From NCBI GenBank assembly GCA_963969495.1, contig OZ018338.1, positions 48,780,780 through 48,844,779 of the forward strand: a stretch of DNA of 64,000 nt, read 5' to 3'. A program made the position numbers and the translations under genes. Positions 34,966 through 47,300 of the stretch are shown here, piece after piece. Origin of the DNA: Ceratothoa steindachneri. Taxonomy: Eukaryota > Arthropoda > Malacostraca > Isopoda > Cymothoidae. Each line of letters begins with the position of its first letter. Position 1 is the stretch's first letter. The notes below the pieces were generated by a model that did not search any database, was not told the DNA's origin, and worked only from the letters and a program-made list of their open reading frames with translations.

Positions 34966-35589
34966 CACGGTGGTTTTTTTCGGTCAAAGCTTGTTTGGGT
35001 TTATTTGTTTTATAAAAAGAGTTGCATTTTGTATCTAATAGGAAGTCAAAAGATTTTGGTTTGTTGTTCTTAGGAGATAGACATATATATATTTTTTTTA
35101 AGTTTTGCTTTGTTGTTTAAGGTTTATACATTTTAATAAACGGTGAAGAGGGGAAGGCTGAGTATGTTTTTTGTTGATGTTTAAGGTTAGACGAATATAC
35201 TTTTTTGTATCTAACCAAGGGCTCTGATTAAATAAGTTTAGGGTAATATAACCTGGTTCAGGTCAATGCTCAAAACCTGTAGCCAAAGATAAGCCACTCC
35301 AACGTTTCTCACCTGAAGGTCACCCCACGAAAGCTTGGAGTGGCATATCTTCAGGTGACCCTTCCTTTGTGCAAATGCTTCAAAATACAGATATTTTGTT
35401 TACTTCCATTTTGAAGCATTTGCAGTTTTTCTCTAGATTTTAAACCGCAATAGCAACGAGGTCGTATCACGCAGAAAATTTATAAGGAGCGAGATCTATA
35501 AAGAAAGTGGTGAAACTACCAGGTTTTACAGAAGTTCTGTTACACGTCTTCCTTTTAATCTTTTGAAAGCTTTACTACGTGTGCGATAG

Positions 35590-35975
35590 AAAAATGTTCC
35601 GCAAAACATTGACCTATCCACTAATGCCGCGACGGTCTCAGGTTGCTTTCTATCGTCTCCGATTTGGACACACTCGCAGGACGCACCGCAATTTGATGGA
35701 GCGCTCGCCTGCCGCCCTAGGGCGAAGACTGCGTCGTCCCCCAGACTATTCAGCACATTCTTGTTGAATGTCCCAGTCTGGGTTATCTGCGCGTACGTTA
35801 CCTGTCCCGGTACCGATAACGAGCGGGGTCGCTACCCTTGTCCCTTATACTCGGGACGAATTCGTGCACACCGACTCGTGGACTTTTACTTGTTGGAGGA
35901 GGTTGGCCTCCACTCTATTTGATTGTTATGTAGGTCGCATGGGGAGAATGTAGCTATGGTAAAAATAAATAAATA
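35590..35975 (+). mobile_element. I-like LINE fragment, plus strand, RNase H tail
   Basis: The frame reads RRSQVAFYRLRFGHTRRTH, NLMERSP and later YTRDEFVHTDSWT, the ORF2 C-terminus of the family. It ends in (AAAT)n at 35965-35983 rather than the usual terminus plus poly(A), so this copy may belong to a variant subfamily or have lost its end. Confidence 0.75.
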
Positions 35976-37498
35976 AATAAACAGTCCCAAAACCCTCCCG
36001 CCTATTTGAACTTTTGCCTGCTGTTTATCTCCAGGGTCATATTAGTACACCAGAATTTGTTAGGATCACGCACTTGTTTCAAAATCGACATTGAGAGGCG
36101 TCCTGATTACGAGTCATCTTACTAAGATTGCACGACCTGATCCGACTCCGGAGTTTTGTTTCCATATTATGAATTCCTCAGTGTATCGACATCCTTCTTC
36201 ACACATGATCGATGGGCGGAGGCTGAAGGTCTGCCACATCAGATGCAGTCTTTGGAGCAGTCATAATAAACCTCTGCTCCACTATTAAGAATATACTTTT
36301 TGTTTTCAACCAAAACATTCTTGTTGGCTCTAAACCAATTTATGAGTCCATGTTGGCTTATGGGATGAATTTCTTCAAACGAATAAAACCAGTTTGATTA
36401 CTTTCAAATTTGTAGAGGACGTTGCAAGTTCAGCTGATTAATTATTTACGTTGAAACTCTTTTACACCATTACTAACGTGAGTGGGAGAAACATATTTAG
36501 GGAACTTCAAAAAAAAAATGAGGCCTTTCCTTTCTCAGTTTGGACCTACAGCTGAACGTGGGCTCGGAACCATGGGTATCAACAGGGTATAGCAGCAGAT
36601 ATGAAGTCGACCAGATTCGGGCGACCCTAGGCACCGTTATGGTTTAACCCCTGTAATCGGAAGCGGTGTTTCAACTCGGCGAGGTCAAAGCCACTTACCA
36701 GTCTAATACAACTTAGTAATGCACTAATCTAAAATGATGCAGATATTTTTTTTCACCCATCTATCGACTACAAACAAGGGTACAAATCGCCGGAATTAAT
36801 TACTAGACCCCTGCGGAAGGGTAACAAATTATAAGAAAAGCCTCGTTTTGAATCCCCTGCATCTGTAGCAGGGGGTTAGGTGAAATTGCCACTAAAGGGT
36901 GAAGTAGTTTGCGTCTTATAATTGCAATCGGGATTTTCTTAATACTGATTTCTCGAAGGTCACGGAAGCGTAACAGAGTGCTAGTCTTTAGTTGTACCAG
37001 TTTTTATGTTCAAAACATGTTTTGCCTAACTTTTGGTGGTAATGTGTAATCCCAATACAATGCCTCGGTACTATAATGGTAGATAATCCCCTTGATCCGT
37101 ACATAAGTCAATTTTTATCTGTCAAGTGTATGCGAGATTTTAAATGTATGCAATTTGTAAAAAGCTTTTTCTTTTTCAAAATGGTTAATATTTAGAATTT
37201 CGAGGTAGAGACTACAATCATGGGCGTTATCCGCGAACTGTATATAAAGGGGCTCTTCCATAATACGTGTTAGTTAGTAGATCTCTTAGTGTAAATTAAA
37301 TAGAACAGTGGACTCAAGTCAAGTAGCCGCTCTTAGGAACTCCTATTGGCAGTTCAAAATATGGACCAGTGAATTCTTGGGTGGAGATGTAGGTAGCATG
37401 GTGATTAATCCCAGCTGGAGAATTTTAAGGTAATTCCCGTCCCCAGAGCTTATCAAGACCTCTTGAACGCTCCTCAGTACCAAGTTGGCGTATTTACG
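35976..37498. other. Unassigned sequence
   Basis: No recognisable gene, TIR pair or LINE domain was found. Confidence 0.35.
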
Positions 37499-37735
37499 TT
37501 AAAGTTCCACTTTGCGCTTCTCAGTTATTAAGACTGTATCTCGTCTTCTCCAAATGCATCGATAAAGGCGATTGGCAATAATTTTCTTAAATAACTTACC
37601 GCTGAGTTGCAAGGAAACATTAAGCAAGGCATTTATAAAGTTAGCTTTCGCCAGGGCCATCTTTCCTGTGGCTGTACCGAAACTTCCAAGTTTTGGTAGT
37701 TCAATGTAGGATATTTTCCCACCCCAGCTCTCCAT
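37499..37735 (-). pseudogene. Possible LINE RT fragment
   Basis: The minus frame contains INALLNVSLQLSGKLFKKI followed by IANRLY, which resembles RT motif 1 (RPISLLNxxGKLFEKIIxxRL) of LINEs. Upstream residues (NETIE, LNEHIARTYPFD) look linker-like. No palm motif follows. A weak call. Confidence 0.35.
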
Positions 37736-40583
37736 CCATCTGCCATTGGGATCATTATCGAAGGGATATGTACGGGCTATATGTTCATTAAGTTATTCTA
37801 TAGTTTCATTTTTTAAATCGATGTCAAAGTTCTGATTGTCCTCACGAGGGATAGAGAAAATAGTCCAGTTGATGGAGTTTGCACCCTTAGTTACTCGAGT
37901 AGTACAAAAAGGTGCGAGGTTAATTTTCGAGGACGAAGCGTTCGATAATTTTGTCCCACGTCTGTTTATAAAGGATTTTAATACCTACTTTTAAATGTAA
38001 TATATGTGAGGGGATGGGGAGCTCAGTGATAAGGCATACGCCGCCGCAAATAACATTCCTAGTACTATGCTACTTTAAAATTCGCAAAAAAACAAAAAAC
38101 TTAAAAAGACACGTAGAAATCTTTCATCAACTCGAAATACCAGAGGTTTAATTAGCCAAATGGGGAGCCGAAAAACAAATAACCCAAGAGTAGTAAAACT
38201 AAAGATACGAACTCTAACACTGGGGAGAGGTACTCGAAGTTAATAAGGGCCTAGAGTGCTGTGAAATCGATCGCTCATATTTGCGCCGGGTCTACTAACA
38301 GCGAGATGAGGTAGAGGTAAAAAGGTGTGGGCGAGACAGACATAGTAGTTAAAATAGGACACTACTTGGCTGTTAGGGAAACAAAAGATTCTGCAACTCT
38401 CCAAATATTTCATTCTAAAAGAGAGGAAGAGAACGAGAGACAGCGGAGTAATCAAGCGCACCCGAGCGTCCAGAGACTGGCTGAATTACGAGCACAACCG
38501 GTTAGTATTACGCAAACACCACACTGGCTTGGAGCGAGCTAAATACTTGGAGTATGGGCTACGGTCGCTCTAGCCGAATCTAAAGCCAGTTCGCACGCAT
38601 TCACCAAAGTTAAGCCACATTGGGGGTAGCCCGTCGCCAGATGGGAGTCAATTTCAATCGACCCAGCAGAAAATACATCAGTTACGTTACGCGTGCAACA
38701 AAAATATTAAGGTAGAAATCTAGTTCCCCAAAGTTCCTACTTTTGATGCGCGTTGTAGAACAATTATTTTGAAGCAGCCAACTAACGGAGGACTAGTCGC
38801 GACGACGTTATTCATAAGACGACCTGCACCAAGATCAATCGGGGTCGACTCTCTCAACTGAAATAAGAACTTTGCTTAGCCCAGATAACAGCGTCCCCAC
38901 TTTCAAGTATAATATTCCGTGCGAAGACGAGTTTCGCAGTTTAAAATACACCAGCCTGATACTAGTTTTAAGTTTTGCTTTCTTTCATTGTTTTTTTTTT
39001 CTTTCATGTATGGCCTGCTCCATTGGGAGCACACACTTGTTGCATTACACATTTTTTTTCTCAAAACTGAAGACATCCTGACCCCCTCCCCGGAAATCAT
39101 TCTAACCATACGACCATTCTTACCCCACCCCCAATATAAATAATCGAATTTCTCAGATGTGTTTCTTGGTGTGTTTCGGCCCAATAAATAATAAATCTAT
39201 AGCAATATGTAATATACGACTGGGTTGGCTCTTTTCATAAATGATTAATAGATATCTCAAATTGGAAAAACGTTTAACAAAGTTAAGATAAAACCAACTC
39301 TGGATTAGAAATTTGGGGCGAGAGTCTCAACATGTTTTGGTCAAGTTTTAAATATTGCTATTTTCTTTGTGTGCGATAAAGGGGCGTAAGCGAGCGCGGT
39401 AAATTGCATTTGCTTCTTCCATATTGTATACCTACCAAGACTGCGCAATATTTCCATACTATTACATACATCGCGGCAGGAATCCGGGAAGATGTTGGGG
39501 AGAAGGACTCGCGTCCTAACAGGTGGTGGTTCATCGACCGAAAGGAGACTTCCGCTCCACGCTTCTACACGCGTATGCGTGCACCCCCCCCCCCCAATAA
39601 CCCAAAGCCCTTCGTTCTCTTCAAAGGCCGTTCCCACGCGATACCCCTTCCCCCATACACAAACCAGTTCCCCCTTTGGCGATAACCGACGTCGAAGCGC
39701 CCAACTCATCTCCACCACACACTGTGTCGCTTTTTCGGATTGGTGTGCCGACCCATCCGGGCCGGGTGAGGGGTTAGACCCGGAAGTTGAGAATCTCGTT
39801 CCGTCAGTGGACATATAAAGTGAGGAAATATATAGCAGTAATTTTAGCGAGTGGGGAAATGAGGAAAAAATAGAAAAGTGTGTGAAAATAGAATGAAAGG
39901 ACAGTTACCTGGTGAAAGGCTATCTCTGTACTTCTTTGGAGGGGGGGTGGGGTGGATGCAGAAGGGGATTCAAGCCTATATAGCAAGAGGCTTTAGGTTT
40001 TCGCCGCTATGGTGAGATTTTAATGGGATTTATTCCAGATTTTGGGTAGTCTGTAGCTTTCCTGTTTTTGTTGGAGGGTTTGTTTTTTGTTTGTTTTTTT
40101 TTTGGGGGGGGGGGATTTTAAATGATAAATATAAATAATACATAATAAATATAGATATATAGTATTACTAGGGAAATATTCGCCTTAGTTTTGTTTAGAG
40201 TTATGCGTGGATAAGTGGAATATTTACGTGAAAAGGGCAATTGCGTCGTTATCTGTGAGCGGTCTGCTGCTTGGGATTGCAGCCGAATTGCCCTTTTCTA
40301 TTTCTTCTTCGGACATCTTGCATTTCTTCGCCACAAGGAAGATAAGATGTTGGTAAAAATCCATTATGAAGGAATGGTAGGGTGTCTCAAAATGCCAACG
40401 TTTGGAAATGTTGGACGCTCGTGTGTTATTCCGGTTCTCTCGTAGTAAAACAGTATTGCGTTGAAATTTTGGGCGAATTGAGTAATATTTAGGGGTCCCG
40501 ACAAAGAGAACATTTAGGTGACGTGAATCGAAAATCAGGATTTTTCTAACTTTCCTCTTTTTTTTCTCCCTCAGGTTATAAAC
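37736..40583. other. Unassigned sequence
   Basis: No supported gene. At 38060-38080 the words CTATGCTACTTTAAAATTCGC recall the 3' UTR of the I-like LINE, without its terminus. 39587-39598 and 39940-39960 carry C/G runs. ORFs at 39341-39818 overlap on both strands and show no domain. Confidence 0.35.
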
Positions 40584-41800
40584 ATGGCAACAAGAGCCGC
40601 TAGTAATCATTGGCTGATCGACAAGGCTCCAATCGAGGAAATCACCGGAGCCTGGCTACCATTGAAGGAGCAGGTACTCCTCCCGCTACTACCACCACCA
40701 ACATCACCGGGAGATGGGGAAGACGGCGAGCGGGAGCAGGAAGCCGGTGGTGGAGGAGGTTCTCCCCTTCTGGTCGCGCGCCGGGATTCCGACAACTACA
40801 GTAACGCACTCCGGCACGAAGTTGTCAAAGCTGGTGAAGGCATACAAATGACCTCAAAAAGAACAAGAACAAAGAGAGGACGAAACATCGTTTGGATGAG
40901 GAGATTTTCAAGGGAGATGAAGAAATCTTCGACCTCGCACACTCATCCTCTCTCCAAAGGGCAGGCGTGAAGAACGAGGACAAGGAGTTACTACGGAGTC
41001 AGAGAGAAGACAGAGGGGAATCATCCATGGCTAGAATTGACTTCGTGACAACGAAGAAGGTGGAGAAGTAGGTCGAAGGCGGAAATCAACTCAAGCGGCT
41101 CCGGGAACGTGAAGACAGAAAACATTGCCAGGCTGACTGAAAGGGCAGAAATCCCGAGCCAAAGCAGAAGCAGTCCTGTTTCAACGACATCACCAGCTCG
41201 GAGGACGGCGATGCGATCCTCCGTATCGCCAGAGGGACAGGAGGAGTTTTCCGACCCAATGCAGGACAAACCTCTCGGGTATTTCCTGGTTCCGCAGTTC
41301 CACGATCTTCTCGCGGCTTGCTCCTCTCCCCGCCATTCGTGCTCGATGGACGGTGCTCTTCGAGACCGCCATACTCCCAATGTCGATTCCAAGAACTTGA
41401 GCGGTAGATGCTAACGTTGACGATGCTCGGCGACATCTTTACAGGGAAAGATGACGCCGAGTTCGTTCTTGGGGTTCAGGCTAGCTCGGATTCGACTAGC
41501 AGAAAAGTGGGGCAGTGGTCTTAAAGGTGGACGAAGCGGGCGTCAGGGACAAGATCGCCTTCTATTTCGACACCACGGGTCGAACACGGGCATGGTGCAA
41601 GGTGCTAGCATTCGGATTGAGCAGCCCCACACCAGGCCACAGGGTCAAAGCAAAATAGAAGAAAAGACTAAAAAAAGCACAACCAAAGTAAAACAAAACA
41701 ACAAGCAAAACAGAAGACACATTCTACAAAATGGACACTGCAAATAGAAACCTAAAAATAATGTACATGAATGTAAATTGTTGAACAAGAAAAAGTTCTG
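40584..41800 (+). pseudogene. Probable ORF1 and ORF2 start of a LINE
   Basis: An ATG at 40584 opens 128 codons (MATRAASNHWLIDKAP, a Gly/Pro/Glu-rich middle, charged end). Frameshifted continuations run to 41640, including GKDDAEFVLGVQASSDSTS, VRDKIAFYFDTTGRTRAWC and a Lys-rich tail typical of ORF1 ends. Then comes a new ATG (about 41731) with DTANRNLKIMYMNVNC, which looks like the first residues of an endonuclease ORF2 (NLKIMYxNxN). The sequence is cut off at 41806 by the poly(A) end of a minus-strand I-like LINE. The family could be that of the 30.5-31.5 kb RT. A host pseudogene is the alternative. Confidence 0.5.
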
Positions 41801-41815
41801 AGTAGTTTTTTTTTT

Positions 41816-43038
41816 AGGAGACTATCTGGCGACTGCCCACTTGGGCATAAGTCACGCAATCACCAGTATATTAAAATCAGAATATGAGAGCAAAACAACG
41901 ATAAAAAGGAAAGATGACAGAATTAGGAAGCAAGCCCCGGCGCAGGAGCGTGCGACCTACAAAGAAAGCAACAAAAACAAAAACTATTTAAATAAAAGGA
42001 AGAAGGCCGGCCTCCCCCCCAAAAGTCAATGTGCACGCACTCGTCCTGAGTAAAAGGGACAGGCGGTAGCGACCCCGCCCATCCCGCTACGGGGACAGGT
42101 AACGTGCGCGAAGATCGCAGACTGGGACATTCGACAAGAATGTACCGAACAGTGTGGGGGACAACGCAGTCTTCACAGTAGGGCGCTGGTGAGCGCTCCA
42201 TCAAATGGCGGTGCGTCCTGCAAGTGTGTCCAATTCGGAGACGACATAAAGCAACCTGAAGGCTTCGCAGCATTAGGGGGTAGATCCAAGGGAACAGTCG
42301 CGGCGCAATGGCACGAAACTTTAAGTTCGCTTCGACCGTCTCCCATCTTCTTTGCCAAGAAGCCCGAAGAGCTGCCAGTATTACTGCCATGTAGTCGGTG
42401 TGAGGAAGAGCGAAACGCTGATCCGGTCACAGAGTCCTCGCGGACTCTTTGGCGCCCTCATTCCCCGCAATTCTTACATGTCCAGGAACCCAACAGAAGA
42501 TAATCTCGATATCCACTCGGCTTGCCAAAACTATGACGGCACGGATATCGCGAACCTGGGGATGCGGAGATTCCAATGCACCGAGAGCACTCAGGGCGCT
42601 TTGTGAGTCGCTATAGAATACAATCCCGTCTCCAAACCGGGCACGTCGCGTAAACTCGCGTACCGGGTGATGTATTGCCACCAGCTCGACGGGAAGACAG
42701 ACGTAGCGACTGGAAGAGCCCCGCTAACTTCAAAAGAGAAGATACGGCGTGGAAGCCGACCCCCTCTTCGGACTTGGAGCCATCCGTATACACTGGCACG
42801 GTTCCAGCGTGACACGAGGTGTGCTCCAAAAAGGTCGAACGCAATACTCCCGGCGCTGTACAGGCTTTGGAGGCAGAGGCGTGGCGACAAATAGCAAAAA
42901 TGTGGTACCCTCCAGGGTGGCGTCCTGGGGAGAACCAGGGGCGCCACCGGCCCAAGTGCTATACCTAGCTGTCGAAGGAGTTTCTTGGCCCTAAACCCAA
43001 AGGGCTTAGGGTATGGATGGAGTCTCTCGGCGTTTTTC
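41816..43038 (-). mobile_element. I-like LINE, 5'-truncated, RNase H and 3' UTR
   Basis: The 3' terminus is at 41816 (CTATCTGGCGACTGCC), with poly(A) seen as T10 at 41806-41815. On the minus strand the RNase H shows VPVYTDGSKSEEGVGFHAV (first Asp), YSDSQSALSALGALES at about 42600, and CWVPGHVRIAGNEGAKES, where the usual GAD aspartate is Lys. Then follow the QVALCRLRIGHT tail and the 3' UTR. It is truncated at 43038 in the RT-RNase H region. Frames are broken in several places. Confidence 0.85.
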
Positions 43039-43435
43039 ATTTTTTTTAGGGGCTATCTGGCGACTGCCCACTTGGACATAAGTGGGCGAAATCAAACAGC
43101 CTAGCTCTAGGCAACTTTAAAATAAAAATTTGAAAACACACCACCAACGATAAAAAGGGAAGATGACAACAATTAGTAAGCAAGCTCCGGCGCGGGGAGA
43201 GGTCCCCCCCCCCGGCGCAGGAGCGTGCGACCTACAAAGAAAAACAACAATAATAAAAAAGACAACAAAACCTAATTAAATAAAAGGGAGAAGACGGGCC
43301 TCCCCCCAAAAGTCTATCAGTCCACCAGTTAAGGTGCACGCACTCGCCCCGAGTACAGGGGACAGGCGCTAGCGACCCAGTCCATCCCGCTACCGGGACA
43401 GGTAACGTGAGCGAATATCGCACAGACTGGGACAT

Positions 43436-44194
43436 TCAACAAGAATGTGCCGAAGTCTGGGGAACGACGCATACTTCACAGTAGGGCGCTGAGAAGCACT
43501 CCATCAAATAGCGGTGCGTCCCGCAAGGTTGCCCAATTCGCAGACGACAGAAAGCAACATTGCGGGGTAGGTCCATGGAAACAGTCGGGGCGCAATGGCA
43601 CGCAACTTTAAGTTCAATTTGACCGTCTCCCATCTTCTTTGACAAGCAGCCCGTATTCCTGCCATGTTGTCGGTGTGAGGAAGATCGAAACGCTGGTCCG
43701 GTCCCAGCAATTCCAACATGTCCAGGAACCCAGCACAAGATAATCTCGACATCCGCCCTGCTTGCCAAAACCGTGGCTTCACGGATATCGTGAACCAGGG
43801 AATGCGGAGATCCCAATGCCCCGAAAGCACTCAGGGCGCTTTGTGAGTCGCTATACATCACAATCCGGTCTCCGAACCGGGCACGTCGCGTTATCTCCAG
43901 TACCGAGCGGTGTATTGTAACCAGCTCGGCCGTGAAGACAGAGGCAGCTCCTGGCAGGGCCCCGCTGACTTCAATGAGGGGGGAACAGCGTGGAAACTGA
44001 CCCACTCTTGTGATTTGTAGCCATCCGTACAAACTGGCAAGATTCCAGTGTGACGCGAAGTGTGCTGCAAAATGGCCAAACGCAATAATCACGTCGCTGT
44101 AGATGCTTTGAGAGCAGATGCGTGGTGACAAATATTCAAAGGAGGTACCATCCAGAGTGGCGCCACAGGAGCGAGAAATATATCTAGCTCTCAA
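43436..44194 (-). pseudogene. LINE RNase H relic
   Basis: The longest open frame of this copy (252 codons). Residues include LPVCTDGYKSQEWVSFHAV-type sequence in an overlapping frame, YSDSQSALSAFGALGSPH, and ILCWVPGHVGIAG, after which the expected NEGAD is replaced by TGPAF through a deletion. RNase H1-type domains at the end of ORF2 degrade the RNA template strand and are characteristic of I-superfamily LINEs, not of CR1. Inactive through loss of the last catalytic block. Confidence 0.8.
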
Positions 44195-45832
44195 AGGAGT
44201 TTCCTAGCCCTAAACCAAAGTTTAGGGTATGACTGGCATCTCTCGGCGGCATAGGCACCGTCAAGACCAGCTCGGGATGCAGTGAGAGCTGTTGGCGACT
44301 GAGGGAGGCGCCTGGCTCGCGCGTATAGGCGAATAATGAACTGTGTACGGGGCAGAGCGACTGGTATCTCCACAGCATCGACAAGTAGGCTCTCAGTGGG
44401 GAAAGTGCGGAAGGAAACTGTCGCCAGGCGAAGGCCGGTGTGGTGGATCGAGTCCACCTTTCGCAATACACTCTCGACTGCGGATGCATAAAACTTGTAT
44501 CCGTCGTCGAGCTTCGAAAGAACAAAGGATCGATAAAAACGTGAGGCGAAGAATATCCATGGCACGGGTAAGAGATCCTAAGGCTGCGAATATGAGCCTC
44601 CCATGTGAGGCGTCGGTCAAATACAAGACCAAGGAAACGGTGCGAGTCTACCACTTGCAGGTGTACTCCATTAAGAAACAAGTTTGGATCAGGGTGGAGC
44701 CGTGGATAGGGGGACAAGTGCACCACCTACCTTAGTCTTAGCAAGGAAAACCGAAGCCTGTGTGCTTCGGCATAGCGAGAGAAGCGGCTCAATGTCTGTC
44801 GGTGTCGACGCTCCAGTTGGTATCTAGGCCGAACCAAAAGAGATCGAAAGGTCGTCTACGTAGAGCGTAGCGAGAAAATCTTCAGGTAGCATCGAGGTGA
44901 TGCCGTTAATGTTCAGGGCAAAGAGTGAGACACTGACGACACTTCCCTGCGGGACACTTTTCATGCTCCATTGGTCCGGAGGGCGCTCCACCAACCCTTA
45001 CGCGGAATCTACGATCTCGCAAAAATTTAGATATAAAGAACGGGAGACGTCCCCTCTCCACGATACCATATCGCCATGCGGTATCATAGGCCTTCTCTAG
45101 ATCGAAAAACACCGTAGCGTAGTTCTGGCTACGAAGGAAGGCCTCGTAGGCGGCGTTTCTCAGTCGGAACAGAGGATATGATGTGAAATGGAACTTGCGG
45201 AAGCCGCACTGAGCTAGCAAAAGACAAGTGATCTCCGCTATCTATAAAAGACTAAATCTAACATTTACCAATTTCTCCATCGACTTACACACGCAGGAGG
45301 TTAGAGAGATTGGACAGAAACCGGCCGAAGTAGAGTGATCACCTCCCGGTTTGCGAAAAGCGAACACAGTAGCGGTTCGCCATCAGTCTTGGAAGATATC
45401 CTCTACACAGGTCCTGTTGAAATCTAACACAAAGGCCATGCCTCGCTCACCTAGGTGTCGAAACATGGCGTACGGGACATTGTCCGGAAGAGAGGCGGTG
45501 TCGGCGCACGAAGCGAGAGCGGAAGGAAGCTCACTTAAAGTATACATGTCTTGAAGGTTTACCGCCTCTGGGAGTAAAGTCCAGACAAGGACCTCGTTCG
45601 GGCGGCACTTATAGCACATGTAGGCACAACGCTTCTGTTTGAGGGCCGCCTCACACTCGGCTGACCACCACGGAGGCGGTCGGCGTGCAAAAGGGCCAGA
45701 CGTTCTAGGAATAGTAATTAGATCCACGACGATGAAGTTGTCGGAGAACTCAACGGCTTCATCCAATGACCTAAACTCCTCGACTGAGACAGCGTAATCA
45801 GTCATTTCCTCAAATGCGGACGCCAGCGCCAA
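44184..45832 (-). pseudogene. LINE RT relic
   Basis: From the N-terminal side: MALASAFEEMTDYAVSVEEF and FRSLDEAVEFSDN (linker), YAMFRHLGERGMAFVLDFN, then at 45220-44906 QCGFRKFHFTSYPLFRL and YATVFFDLEKAYDTAWRYGI, where FFDLEKAYDTAW is palm A. At 44726-44184 come the thumb blocks FLGLVFDRRLTWEAHI and a long C-terminal helix region. FFDLEKAYDT is typical of the I/Nimb group as I recall it. Several frameshifts, and the YxDD palm is not in an open frame. Confidence 0.78.
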
Positions 45833-46444
45833 GCACCACCGGGGCGGGCTCTCAGGCGACAGCGGCCCATGGAGGTCATCGACTACCCCCTACCCAAAAT
45901 CAGGCTGTGCACCCGGAGAGCACAAAAATAGATTATTAAGTGATCGGGTAGTGATGTGTAAACTCATGCACATTTAGGACACTATCTCCAGCTCGTCGAT
46001 CAGGTCGGCCAAGAGCTGACCCCAGGTATTGCTCGATCAGTTTATGGTTCAGATCCTCGAGCAAGAGAAAGGGCCTCAGTAACCGTGACAGGACGCGGCA
46101 GAAGTTTCCTGCGTCGAAGTCAGCTGAAGGTGGAATGTATGCAGAAATAACTTAAATCATTCAGGTGCAGCTGCACAACTACTCCCTGCAGGAGGTATTC
46201 AAAGCTAACAGAGGACGGCGACATCATGCCGGGTGTAAATGCCGCATCCTCCTGCTCATCCCCCATCCCGTGGTGGTGAGGTCGCAAAACCTATATACTC
46301 CAGGAGGGTGGGAAGGGGGCACGTGCCCAGCATGGTCTCCTGCAAAAAGATAGTTAAGGGAAAAGGGTAGGAGAAGAACCTCCGCAGCTCTTCTAGGTTG
46401 GCCCCGAGTACGCGGCAACTCCATTGGGGGAATATTCTACGCAA
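45833..46444 (-). pseudogene. LINE endonuclease relic
   Basis: The minus strand begins FPQWSCRVLGANLEELRRF and FLQETMLGTCPLP, the N-terminus of the apurinic-like endonuclease (QWNCRGL, QET). The GDLN and SDH blocks are degraded. The domain nicks the target site during insertion. Confidence 0.7.
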
Positions 46445-46449
46445 GGCCT

Positions 46450-47300
46450 AGCTCACGTGAATGGCCGTACGCTTCACGGAGGTAGAACTCCTCGGGGGGG
46501 GGGGGGGGTCGGACAATGCGCTGTCGCCTTCGAAGACTTATCGGGGTTGGTTGGGATCGCCATGAGTCTTTTTCCTCCCTCCGCGAATGAGTGTGGAAAC
46601 AGAAGGGCTCTTTCTTAACGTTGAGGCATAGGACGTCCCAGGCAGCGCCAGGACAAAGTCCTTAGCTTCGCGAAATGAGAGGCGATCCGGAACCTGAACA
46701 TCCATGATTTCATTCTCAAGGAGATACGCACCACATTGCTTGGAAGAAGCGGGGTTCGGCTCTCCGAGATTGACACACTTAGCCACATACGATTTGGACT
46801 TGCAGCATTGGAGCAACTTACAGACCGGGTAACCCCAAATTTACACCTCTACAGGAGCGATTTCTATGGTCGAAGCGGTGGCACGAATGCTTTTGGGCGC
46901 TAGCGATATCAACAGGCACGCACAGACTCTGGGAGCTTGTCACAGTCGAACGTGACAGAGTGTGGGTTGGGTCACGAGGCCGCTCCCTGTTTTCTCATCA
47001 CACGCTCAACATTGAACGCTGCATGGTCGGCCAGCTCTAAGGTGATGCAATCTCTGGAGTAGTCCACGAGTTCCCTCGTATAAACAACCCTTTTCAAGAA
47101 TTTCATGGTAGAATAAGGCGTCACACTCACCGGCGTGACATCAAGTATCCGTAGGGCACTAATCATGCCCGCCTCCGCCTCGGACGGATTCAACGCATTT
47201 GCCAGAAAGTTTCCGTCCGATAAACAGGTCTCTTTTGGCTCTCTTCAAATCAGGCTAGCTAGTGCTCTCCTCTGATGGATCATGTTGCCCTTGGCCAACA
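46450..47300 (-). pseudogene. LINE ORF1 (gag-like) relic
   Basis: Blocks shared with the 12.9-14.2 kb copy: MKFLKRVVYTRELVDYSRD (47193-46972 frame), then at 46816-46538 ASSKQCGAYLLENEIMDVQ and DRLSFREAKDFVLALPG after the cysteine knuckles. The first two knuckles are corrupted. The 5' UTR extends from about 47300 to 48482. Confidence 0.75.

Noticed and set aside
38010..38075. tRNA-derived SINE suggested by GGGAGCTCAGTGATAAGGC
   Set aside because: No B-box follows, and the LINE-like tail after it is in the wrong orientation for a tRNA-SINE sharing the LINE 3' end.
39341..39818. 157-codon minus ORF and two plus ORFs
   Set aside because: Mutually overlapping on both strands in a C-run-containing GC patch; no domain or repeat family was recognised, so left unannotated.
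40584..40970. Host gene with an upstream acceptor (TTTCTCCCTCAG at about 40576)
   Set aside because: The acceptor is plausible, but the frames are broken downstream and lead into a LINE-like ORF2 start, so a LINE ORF1 is the simpler reading; kept as probable only.
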